Source: Paracoccaceae bacterium
GTDB lineage: Bacteria; Pseudomonadota; Alphaproteobacteria; Rhodobacterales; Rhodobacteraceae
Reading direction: 5' to 3'
Assembly: GCA_007129775.1 (NCBI GenBank)
Contig: SKUV01000020.1
Location: forward strand, 1-23,182
Length of the DNA stretch: 23,182 nucleotides
This document shows positions 1-6,449 of this stretch, in pieces. Each line of letters starts with the position of its first letter. Positions within the stretch are counted from its first letter, which is position 1. Under the pieces are notes generated by a model, which worked only from the letters and a program-made list of their open reading frames with translations, was not told the DNA's origin and did not search any database. Both the position numbers and the translations under genes were made by a program.

Positions 1-506
1 CGGCCCCAGGTCCAGTAGCGGAAGTCGTCCTCCAGCGCGGCGGTGCCGAAATTGGCGTCGAAATAGCCGTGCCCGTCCCAGGTCCAGCCGGGGCGGTCGA
101 TCTCCACCGACACCCTGCTCACCGGCGCAAAGGGCCGCCACACATGCGCCCCATCGGGCGACAGCGGCAGCTCGGCCGTCGTGATGGCCGAGGGGCGCAC
201 CACCACCCGGCCGCGCAGACGGCCGGGGTGGGGCAGGGTGGCCTCGTCGAACTCCACCACCAGCCGGTTCCCCTCCCACACCATGCGGGAGGGGCCGACC
301 CGCATCTCGTCGGCGGACAGGCGCAGCGCCGCCTCGCCCCGGTCGGTCATGGTCCAGCGCCCGCCGCGGCCATAGGTGACGACGTTGATGCAGCAGTGAT
401 CCGCCGGGTTCCGCCGCCCCGACCAGCGATACCAGGGCGAAAAGACCGACCCTATGAAGGCGATGATGGACAGCGCGCGGGTCCCGCAGTCCGAGAGCGC
501 GTCCAC
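1..506 (-). CDS. crtC: Acyclic carotenoid 1,2-hydratase CrtC, 3' end cut by window edge
   Basis: CrtC adds water across the terminal double bond of acyclic carotenoids (neurosporene or lycopene type) on the way to spheroidene. The minus-strand frame reads IAFIGSVFSPWYRWSGRR, then HCCINVVTYG and MTDRG, and near the window edge WDGHGYFDANFG followed by FRYWTWG; these are hallmarks of the family. The start is a problem. The family-like sequence begins further upstream (FDIAVPPNGYAWWYVDALSD, back to about position 563), but in this frame I find no ATG, GTG or TTG upstream of the GTG at 504-506 as far as I read, well inside crtD. I therefore give the GTG as a minimal start. The true start may be a rare codon, or translation may continue from crtD by frameshifting. 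Identity is firm; the 5' end is not. Confidence 0.85.
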   Translation of the reverse strand, partial: MDALSDCGTRALSIIAFIGSVFSPWYRWSGRRNPADHCCINVVTYGRGGRWTMTDRGEAALRLSADEMRVGPSRMVWEGNRLVVEFDEATLPHPGRLRGRVVVRPSAITTAELPLSPDGAHVWRPFAPVSRVSVEIDRPGWTWDGHGYFDANFGTAALEDDFRYWTWG

Positions 507-2047
507 ATACCACCACGCATAGCCGTTGGGCGGAACCGCGATGTCGAAACAGGGCCGCTCAGTATCGCCTCGGCCGCGTGCCGTCCGGAGAGGGTAGCCA
601 TGGGAATCCCCGCCCCCGGGTGCGCCCCGCCCCCCGCCAGCACCAGCCCCGGGAGGCAGGAGCGCGCTGTCGGCCTTGACAGCGACGCCGTCAGCCCATG
701 TGGGCTGCGGCCGTAAAGGGAACCGTCCGACCCGGGGAACAGCCCCGCGAAGCCCGCCGGCGTCGTCCCCGCCGACCGATCCGGCACCGGATCGAAGGTC
801 AAGCCGGATCGGGCGAGGCCCTGAAACACGAGATCCCGGGAGGCCGGTGTCGGATCGAGTGTCGGACATGGCGTTTCCTCCGCAGCGCTGCCCGCGATCG
901 GCGGGGCGTTCATGATGATCTCGAAGCGTTCGGGCCCCTGCGGCGCAAGCCCGTGGCCGCGATCTTGCGCACAGACATAGAGCGTGGGATCGGCGGGCAG
1001 ACGCCCTGCGGCGATGGGTCCGAACTCGGTTCCGGCGTCGGCGCCGAAAAAGACGTTGTGGTGCACCAGGTCATCGCGCGACGGCACCGCGGCAAAGGCC
1101 CAGACATGGGCCGACAGGCTGCGCGGCGCGACGCTGCGGGCGGGAACGGCCCCCCGCACCCCCTCGCCCAGCATCCCGCGGGCCAGCGCGGCGGGGTCGC
1201 CGTTGAACACGATGGCATCGGCCGGCACCCGCGTGCCGCAGTCCAGAACCGCCGCCGCCGCGCGCCCGCCCTGCACCTCGATCCGCGCCACATGGGCGCC
1301 ATACCGGAACGCGGCCCCCTTGGCCGCGGCCAGTTCGGCCATGGCGCGGGCCAGCCGGTGCATGCCCCCCTCCACCCGCCAGACGCCCCCGGCTTCGGCC
1401 CGCCAGATCAGCCCCAGCACCGCCGGCGACAGAAAGGGCGAGCCGCCCACATAGGTGGCATAGCGGCCGAACAGCTGCCGCAGCCGCGGATCGGTGAAAT
1501 GTCGCGCCAGCCGGCGGGCCAGGGTGACGCCGGGCAACAGCGCCGGCATCAGCCGCGGCCGCGCCAGCACGGCGGCCACCAGCCGCGGCAGGTCGGGCCG
1601 GGCCGCCCGCATCATCGGCGCGTCGAATGCGTCATGCAGCGCCGCGGCCTCGGCATCGAAGGCGCGGAACTCCGCCTCGGCCCCCGGGCCGGCGAAATCG
1701 CGCACCGCCGCCGCGCTGTCGTCGCGATCCGCAAAGAGATCGAGCGTCGATCCGTCGGGCCACCAGTGCCGTGCCAGCAGGCGTTCGGGCACAAGCGTCA
1801 CGTGATCCTCCAGCCGCGCGCCCACATCGGCGAAAAGCGCCTCGAACACCGGCCGCATGGTCAGCACCGTGGGCCCGGCATCGACGGGGCCCGCGGTGCT
1901 GGGCAGGCAGCGCATCTTGCCGCCGGGTGCGCCCGCCCGCTCCACCACCGTGACGGCGCAGCCGGCATGGGCCAGCCGCAAGGCAGCCGCGAGCCCGCCC
2001 AGCCCGGCACCGATGATCACCACGTTTTCGCCGTCCGCCCCGGCCAT
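452..2047 (-). CDS. crtD: 1-hydroxycarotenoid 3,4-desaturase CrtD (methoxyneurosporene dehydrogenase)
   Basis: CrtD is an FAD-dependent phytoene-desaturase-family enzyme that introduces the C3,4 double bond into 1-hydroxy or methoxy acyclic carotenoids, after CrtC and before or beside CrtF. An N-terminal Rossmann motif (VVIIGAGLGGLAAALRLA, about residues 9-26) is followed by GKMRCLPSTAGPVDAGPTVL. The C-terminal flavin motif LAGGGAHPGAGIPMATLSGR sits near residue 480. The frame gives 531 residues, against roughly 490-500 as I recall for the family. The last 25-30 residues are Ser/Arg/Pro-rich and are read across the 5' coding part of crtC in another frame, so the two genes overlap by at least 55 bases. 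The start ATG precedes the dinucleotide-binding motif directly, with only a weak ribosome site. It is divergent from crtE across a PpsR-type control region. Confidence 0.95.
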   Translation of the reverse strand: MAGADGENVVIIGAGLGGLAAALRLAHAGCAVTVVERAGAPGGKMRCLPSTAGPVDAGPTVLTMRPVFEALFADVGARLEDHVTLVPERLLARHWWPDGSTLDLFADRDDSAAAVRDFAGPGAEAEFRAFDAEAAALHDAFDAPMMRAARPDLPRLVAAVLARPRLMPALLPGVTLARRLARHFTDPRLRQLFGRYATYVGGSPFLSPAVLGLIWRAEAGGVWRVEGGMHRLARAMAELAAAKGAAFRYGAHVARIEVQGGRAAAAVLDCGTRVPADAIVFNGDPAALARGMLGEGVRGAVPARSVAPRSLSAHVWAFAAVPSRDDLVHHNVFFGADAGTEFGPIAAGRLPADPTLYVCAQDRGHGLAPQGPERFEIIMNAPPIAGSAAEETPCPTLDPTPASRDLVFQGLARSGLTFDPVPDRSAGTTPAGFAGLFPGSDGSLYGRSPHGLTASLSRPTARSCLPGLVLAGGGAHPGAGIPMATLSGRHAAEAILSGPVSTSRFRPTAMRGGMWTRSRTAGPARCPSSPS

Positions 2048-2131
2048 GACCCGCCGTCCGCTCTGTCTCAGATAACCTGTCCCTTGCAGCCGGCGAAATC
2101 CACGCGTGCTGCAATCCCTCGTTGACTCGAC

Positions 2132-2159
2132 AGGATAGACTGTCCATTCTTATTTACAA
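2132..2159 (-). promoter_or_regulatory. Candidate crtD promoter
   Basis: On the minus strand TTGTAA (plus 2154-2159) is followed after 16 bases by TATCCT (plus 2132-2137), a fair sigma-70-like pair reading toward crtD. The -35 element lies inside the PpsR-like palindrome 2141-2158. The assignment rests on spacing and similarity only. Confidence 0.4.
2141..2158. promoter_or_regulatory. PpsR/CrtJ-type palindrome, crtD-crtE site 1
   Basis: TGTCCATTCTTATTTACA is a perfect TGT-N12-ACA match to the known PpsR/CrtJ operator. It overlaps the -10-like TACAAT (2155-2160) that reads toward crtE and the -35-like element that reads toward crtD, so a bound repressor could block both directions. Confidence 0.8.
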
Positions 2160-2164
2160 TACCG

Positions 2165-2182
2165 TGTCTGGAGTAATTGACA
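2165..2182. promoter_or_regulatory. PpsR/CrtJ-type palindrome, crtD-crtE site 2
   Basis: TGTCTGGAGTAATTGACA is a second perfect TGT-N12-ACA. It lies 6 bases after site 1, close to the 7-8 base spacing at which CrtJ tetramers are known to bind cooperatively. It lies within the likely crtE leader. Confidence 0.8.
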
Positions 2183-2204
2183 TACCGGAAAGGGGAGACC
2201 CGCC

Positions 2205-3116
2205 ATGCCGCTTTCGCACAGGATCGACGCCGCCATTGCCGGTGCCATCGCCACGGCGCAGGGCGCCGCCGGGCAGGCCGCGCCGCCGCGGCTGGCCTCG
2301 GCGCTCCATTATGCGGTGACGCCGGGCGGGGCGCGGATTCGGCCCACGATCCTGATGGCCGTCGCCAGCGCCTGCGGGGATGACCGCCCGGCCCTGTCGG
2401 ATGCTGCCGCTGCGGCGCTGGAACTGATCCACTGCGCCAGCCTCGTGCATGACGACATGCCCTGTTTCGACGATGCCGACACACGGCGCGGCAAGCCCAG
2501 CGTGCACCGCGCCTATGGCGAGCCGCTGGCGCTCTTGACCGGCGACAGCCTGATCGTGCTGGCCTTCGAGGTGCTGGCCCGGGAAGCGCATCATGACCCG
2601 ATGCGCGCGGCGCAACTGGTGCTGACGCTGGCGCAACGCACCGGCATGCCGCGCGGCATCTGCGCCGGGCAGGGCTGGGAAAGCGAGGCGCAGGTGGATC
2701 TTTCAGCCTATCATCAGGCCAAGACCGGCGCGCTGTTCATCGCCGCAACGCAGATGGGCGCCATCGCCTCCGGGCAGGAGCCCGAGCCCTGGGAAGAACT
2801 CGGCGCCCGCATCGGTGAGGCGTTTCAGGTCGCCGACGACCTGCGTGACGCCCTCTATGACAGCGAGGCCCTGGGCAAGCCCGCCGGGCAGGATGCCGTG
2901 CACGGCCGGCCGAGCGCCGTGGCCAGCTATGGCGTGCAGGGCGCGATCCGGCATCTCAAGGACATCCTGAGCGGGGCCATCGCCTCCATCCCCTCCTGCC
3001 CGGGCGAGGCGATGCTGGCGCAGATGGTGCGCGCGCAGGCCGAGCGGCTCACGCCCGTGGCCCCGGCCCATGCCACCGCTTCGGCGCGATCGGGCAGCGG
3101 CGTGCGCCGTGCCTGA
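2205..3116 (+). CDS. crtE: Geranylgeranyl diphosphate synthase CrtE
   Basis: This trans-prenyltransferase condenses IPP with allylic diphosphates to give C20 geranylgeranyl diphosphate, the branch point to carotenoids and to the phytyl tail of bacteriochlorophyll. The first aspartate-rich motif is DDMPCFDDAD starting at D83, directly after LIHCASLVH. The second is DDLRD starting at D211. GGARIRP near residue 40 is the usual diphosphate-contact segment. The protein is 303 residues; I recall about 289 for Rhodobacter CrtE, and the extra length is an Ala/Ser/Arg-rich C-terminal tail that overlaps the possible early start of crtF. The ATG has a clear ribosome site (GGGGAG, 2192-2197). It is the first gene of the crtEF-bchCXYZ-puf series and sits behind two PpsR-type sites. 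Confidence 0.96.
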   Translation: MPLSHRIDAAIAGAIATAQGAAGQAAPPRLASALHYAVTPGGARIRPTILMAVASACGDDRPALSDAAAAALELIHCASLVHDDMPCFDDADTRRGKPSVHRAYGEPLALLTGDSLIVLAFEVLAREAHHDPMRAAQLVLTLAQRTGMPRGICAGQGWESEAQVDLSAYHQAKTGALFIAATQMGAIASGQEPEPWEELGARIGEAFQVADDLRDALYDSEALGKPAGQDAVHGRPSAVASYGVQGAIRHLKDILSGAIASIPSCPGEAMLAQMVRAQAERLTPVAPAHATASARSGSGVRRA

Positions 3117-3120
3117 CAGC

Positions 3121-4284
3121 GTGGCCGAGGGGCGTGCCGTGCCGCCCGCGCCGCCCCGGCGCTGGCGGCTGACCGGCGGCCTGCGGGGCTGGCGCAACCG
3201 GCTTGTGGCATCGCCGGGGTTTCAATCCTGGGCCAGCCGGTTCCCGCTGACCCGCGGCATTGCCCGGCGCGAAGGGGCCGAGCTTTTCGATCTGGTGTCA
3301 GGTTTTGTTTACAGTCAGGTCCTCTGGACGGTGGTGGAACTTGATCTGCTGCCCGATCTTCTGGACAGGCCGCAGGATGCCGACACGCTGGCCCGGCGCC
3401 ACGGCATTGCGCCCGAGCGGATGGCGGCGCTGATGCAGGCGGCCACGGCGCTGGGGCTCTTCGCGCGCAAGCGTGACGGGCGCTACATCGCCAGCCAGCG
3501 CGGCGCGGCGCTGCTGGGCGTGCCGGGGCTGACCGGCATGATCCGGCACCATTCGGTCTTCTACCGCGATATGGCCGATCCGCTGGCGCTCTTGCGCGGA
3601 GAGGCGGAGACCGGGCTGGCCGATTTCTGGCCCTATGTCTTCGGCGCCTCGGGTGCAGCCGACCCGGAAGTGACGGCGCGCTATTCGGCGCTCATGGAAG
3701 ACAGCCAATCGCTGGTGGCCGAGGAGACCCTGCGCCATCTGAAGCTGGACGATGTGCGTCAACTGATGGATGTGGGCGGCGGCACCGGCGCGTTTCTGCG
3801 TGCTGTGGCAAGAGCTTACCCAGACATGCAGCTGACGCTGGTCGATCTGCCGCCGGTGGCGCAGGTGGCACGTGCGCGCTTTGCCGAAGAAGGCTTCGCT
3901 ACCGGCGAGGATGCGCGCATCACGATCCATCCCGGCAGTTTCCGCGACGCGGCACTGCCCGCCGGCGCCGATGCGATCAGCCTCGTGCGCGTGCTTTACG
4001 ACCATTCCGACGACACCGTGACGAGGCTTCTGGCCCGGGCCTTCGCGGCGCTGCCTCCGGGCGGCCGGCTGATCGTGTCGGAGCCGATGACGGGGGGCGA
4101 CCGGCCCCATGCGCCGGGGGATGCCTATTTCGCCTTCTACTGCATGGCCATGCGCACCGGACGGGCGCGCAGCGCGGCGGAAATCTCGGCCCATCTGGCG
4201 CGCGCGGGCTTCACCGGTATCGCCGCAGTCAGGACCCACCGGCCCTTCGTGACCGGCCTTGTCACCGCACGGCGGCCCGGCTGA
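3121..4284 (+). CDS. crtF: Demethylspheroidene O-methyltransferase CrtF
   Basis: CrtF methylates the 1-hydroxyl of acyclic carotenoids with S-adenosylmethionine, a final step to spheroidene. An N-terminal dimerisation/winged-helix region (FDLVSGFVYSQVLWTVVELDLL) is followed by the SAM-binding motif DVGGGTG at residues 217-223 and by TLVDLPPVAQVAR, typical of this methyltransferase class. The C-terminal part has PPGGRLIVSEPM. Start choice is uncertain. GTG at 3121 begins 4 bases after the crtE stop and gives 387 residues, near the family length; an in-frame ATG at 3070 would overlap crtE by 47 bases. Neither has a convincing Shine-Dalgarno sequence, so coupling to crtE termination seems likely. 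Confidence 0.93.
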   Translation: MAEGRAVPPAPPRRWRLTGGLRGWRNRLVASPGFQSWASRFPLTRGIARREGAELFDLVSGFVYSQVLWTVVELDLLPDLLDRPQDADTLARRHGIAPERMAALMQAATALGLFARKRDGRYIASQRGAALLGVPGLTGMIRHHSVFYRDMADPLALLRGEAETGLADFWPYVFGASGAADPEVTARYSALMEDSQSLVAEETLRHLKLDDVRQLMDVGGGTGAFLRAVARAYPDMQLTLVDLPPVAQVARARFAEEGFATGEDARITIHPGSFRDAALPAGADAISLVRVLYDHSDDTVTRLLARAFAALPPGGRLIVSEPMTGGDRPHAPGDAYFAFYCMAMRTGRARSAAEISAHLARAGFTGIAAVRTHRPFVTGLVTARRPG

Positions 4285-4324
4285 GGCGATCGATGGCGTA
4301 CCCGACACGGCGCCGGGCGGCAAA

Positions 4325-4342
4325 TGTAAGGTCGGGCAGACA
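4325..4342. promoter_or_regulatory. Third PpsR/CrtJ-type palindrome upstream of bchC
   Basis: TGTAAGGTCGGGCAGACA fits TGT-N12-ACA exactly, although its centre is more GC-rich than the other sites. It lies 16 bases upstream of the next site. It may be a distal operator or a chance match. Confidence 0.5.
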
Positions 4343-4358
4343 TATTCCGCAGAACGAC

Positions 4359-4376
4359 TGTCCAAATTAGTTGACA
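4359..4376. promoter_or_regulatory. PpsR/CrtJ-type palindrome overlapping the bchC -35
   Basis: TGTCCAAATTAGTTGACA is a perfect TGT-N12-ACA whose right end contains the -35 hexamer TTGACA (4371-4376). This arrangement is the one known for the R. capsulatus bchC promoter. Confidence 0.85.
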
Positions 4377-4398
4377 GTCTGTGCTGTCACTCTAAACT
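4371..4398 (+). promoter_or_regulatory. bchC promoter (sigma-70-like)
   Basis: TTGACA at 4371-4376 and TAAACT at 4393-4398 are separated by 16 bases. The -35 and the -10 each overlap one PpsR-type palindrome, which suggests direct repression by blocking RNA polymerase. The leader to the bchC ATG would be about 60 bases. Confidence 0.7.
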
Positions 4399-4402
4399 GA
4401 CA
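4385..4402. promoter_or_regulatory. PpsR/CrtJ-type palindrome overlapping the bchC -10
   Basis: TGTCACTCTAAACTGACA fits TGT-N12-ACA and is 8 bases from the preceding site, the classical cooperative spacing. It covers the -10-like TAAACT. Confidence 0.85.
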
Positions 4403-4464
4403 ATCACGGAAAAGACACTGCAGGGCCTCCCGGGGCCGTTGCGGGCCATGAAGGGGGGATAGAA

Positions 4465-5412
4465 ATGTCATTGCATGCCGAAGCCGTCATCCTTCGCGGT
4501 CCGCGGGATCTCGGGCTTGATGTGGTCGCGCTCAGCGATCCGGGGCCCGATGATCTGGTGGTGGAGATCAGCCATTCCGGCATCTCCACCGGCACCGAAA
4601 AACTGTTCTGGTCCGGGCAGATGCCGCCCTTTCCGGGTATGGGCTATCCGCTGATCCCCGGCTACGAATCAGCCGGCGAGGTCGTGGAGGCCGGCGCCAG
4701 CACCGGCTTTCGCGTGGGCGAGCGTGTCTTTGTGCCCGGCGCTAATTGCTATGGCGAAGTGCGCGGGCTTTTCGGCGGCGCCGCAAGGCGGCTGGTGACC
4801 TCGGCCGACCGGGTGACGCGAATCGACGGCGCGCTCGGGGCCGAAGGCGCGCTTCTGGCGCTCGCCGCGACCGCGCGCCACGCGCTGGCCGGAGTGGACC
4901 GGGCGCTGCCCGATCTGATCGTGGGCCACGGCGTGCTGGGCCGGCTGCTCGCGCGGCTGACGCTGGCCGCCGGTGGCCCGGCGCCAACCGTCTGGGAAAT
5001 CGACGAAAGCCGCCGCGCCGGGGCCGAGGGTTACGACGTGCTCGACCCCGAGGCAGACCCCCGCCGCGATTATCGCGCGATCTATGACGCCAGTGGCAAC
5101 GGTGCGCTTCTGAACACGCTGATCACCCGGCTTCAAAAGGGCGGCGAGGTCGTGCTCGCGGGCTTCTATACCGAGCCGATCAGCTTTGCCTTCCCGCCCG
5201 CCTTCATGAAGGAGGCGCGGCTGCGCATCGCCGCGGAATGGACGCGCGACGACCTCGCCGCCACCCGCGCGCTGGTGGAGGGCGGCGCGCTCTCGCTGGC
5301 CGGTCTGATCACCCATCACGCCGCCGCATCGGATGCCGACAGCGCCTATCGCACCGCTTTCGAAGATCCGACCTGCCTGAAGATGATCCTGAACTGGGGA
5401 GCCACCGCATGA
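4465..5412 (+). CDS. bchC: 3-hydroxyethyl bacteriochlorophyllide a dehydrogenase BchC
   Basis: BchC oxidises the C3 hydroxyethyl group to acetyl in late bacteriochlorophyll a synthesis, using NAD. The 315-residue protein belongs to the medium-chain dehydrogenase-like group. Residues 30-60 read ISHSGISTGTEKLFWSGQMPP, followed by PGYESAGEVVEAG, and the BchC-typical LIVGHGVLGRLLARL marks the nucleotide-binding half near residue 155. The ATG follows AAGGGGGGAT, a strong ribosome site, and the gene is the first after the PpsR-controlled promoter. Its stop overlaps the bchX start (ATGA). Length and position in bchCXYZ are standard. Confidence 0.95.
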   Translation: MSLHAEAVILRGPRDLGLDVVALSDPGPDDLVVEISHSGISTGTEKLFWSGQMPPFPGMGYPLIPGYESAGEVVEAGASTGFRVGERVFVPGANCYGEVRGLFGGAARRLVTSADRVTRIDGALGAEGALLALAATARHALAGVDRALPDLIVGHGVLGRLLARLTLAAGGPAPTVWEIDESRRAGAEGYDVLDPEADPRRDYRAIYDASGNGALLNTLITRLQKGGEVVLAGFYTEPISFAFPPAFMKEARLRIAAEWTRDDLAATRALVEGGALSLAGLITHHAAASDADSAYRTAFEDPTCLKMILNWGATA

Positions 5413-6413
5413 CGCTCGACATTCCGAACCTCAAGGATTTCGACCAGCGCCTGCGCGACGAAGCGAACGAGGAACCGACGCTGGAGGTCCCGCAGGACCC
5501 GCCCAGCAAGAAGACGCAGATCATCGCGATCTACGGCAAGGGCGGTATCGGCAAATCCTTCACGCTGGCCAATCTCAGCCACATGATGGCCGAGCAGGGC
5601 AAGCGCGTTCTTCTGATCGGCTGCGACCCGAAATCGGACACCACGAGCCTGCTGTTCGGCGGCAAGGCCTGCCCGACGATCATCGAGACGTCGAGCAAGA
5701 AGAAACTCGCCGGCGAAGAAGTGCAGATCGGCGATGTCTGCTTCAAGCGCGGCGGCGTGTTCGCGATGGAGCTTGGCGGGCCCGAGGTCGGCCGCGGTTG
5801 CGGCGGGCGCGGGATCATCCACGGTTTCGAACTGCTGGAAAAGCTGGGCTTTCACGACTGGGATTTCGACTATGTCCTGCTCGATTTTCTGGGCGATGTG
5901 GTCTGCGGCGGCTTCGGCCTGCCGATCGCGCGGGACATGGCGCAAAAGGTGATCCTCGTCGGCTCGAACGACCTGCAATCGCTTTACGTGGCCAACAACG
6001 TCTGCTCGGCGGTGGAGTATTTCCGCAAGCTGGGCGGCAATGTCGGCGTCGCGGGCCTCGTCATCAACAAGGATGACGGCACGGGCGAGGCCCATGCCTT
6101 TGCCGAGGCGGTGAAGATCCCCGTTCTGGCCGCGATCCCGGCCGATGACGATCTGCGCAAGAAATCGGCCAATTACCAGATCGTCGGCACCAGGGCGGGC
6201 CCTTGGGGTGACCTCTTCGCCGGTCTGGCCGAGGCCGTGGCCGGCGCGCCCCCGATCCGGCCCAAGCCGCTGGATCAGGACGGGCTGCTGGGCCTGTTTG
6301 ACAGCAAGGACACCGGCGGCGACGTGGTGCTGCAGCCCGCGACCGATGCCGACATGCGCGGCAAATATGCCAAGCCGAAGAAATCTCTGGAAGTGGTCTA
6401 TGACGATGTGTGA
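5409..6413 (+). CDS. bchX: Chlorophyllide a reductase iron protein BchX
   Basis: BchX is the NifH-like ATPase of chlorophyllide a oxidoreductase. It passes electrons from a shared 4Fe-4S cluster to BchYZ, which reduces the C7=C8 bond of ring B. The P-loop GKGGIGKS is at residues 43-50, with switch sequence CDPKSDTT after it. The cluster cysteines are seen in VGRGCGGRGI and DVVCGGFGLP. The 334-residue length is normal. I chose the ATG at 5409 because it overlaps the bchC stop as ATGA and is followed by MTLDIPNLKDFDQRLRDE, a family-like N-terminus. A longer open frame from 5238 lies wholly inside bchC. Translation is probably coupled to bchC. Confidence 0.97.
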   Translation: MTLDIPNLKDFDQRLRDEANEEPTLEVPQDPPSKKTQIIAIYGKGGIGKSFTLANLSHMMAEQGKRVLLIGCDPKSDTTSLLFGGKACPTIIETSSKKKLAGEEVQIGDVCFKRGGVFAMELGGPEVGRGCGGRGIIHGFELLEKLGFHDWDFDYVLLDFLGDVVCGGFGLPIARDMAQKVILVGSNDLQSLYVANNVCSAVEYFRKLGGNVGVAGLVINKDDGTGEAHAFAEAVKIPVLAAIPADDDLRKKSANYQIVGTRAGPWGDLFAGLAEAVAGAPPIRPKPLDQDGLLGLFDSKDTGGDVVLQPATDADMRGKYAKPKKSLEVVYDDV

Positions 6414-6449
6414 CGCAATCAGCGCCGTCGGCTCCGATGGAGGGCAGCC

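Noticed and set aside
69..716. Plus-strand open frames opposite crtC and crtD (also 698-2125)
   Set aside because: They are antisense to well-recognised genes and rich in Arg/Pro/His/Gly, as expected from GC-rich codon shadowing, with no domain or ribosome site.
3298..4365. Long minus-strand frame opposite crtF
   Set aside because: Composition is a shadow of crtF and it runs through the bchC control region; no known sequence.
5238..5408. Extended N-terminus of BchX inside bchC
   Set aside because: The added 57 residues are basic, low in complexity and out of frame within bchC; ATGA at 5409 gives the family N-terminus.
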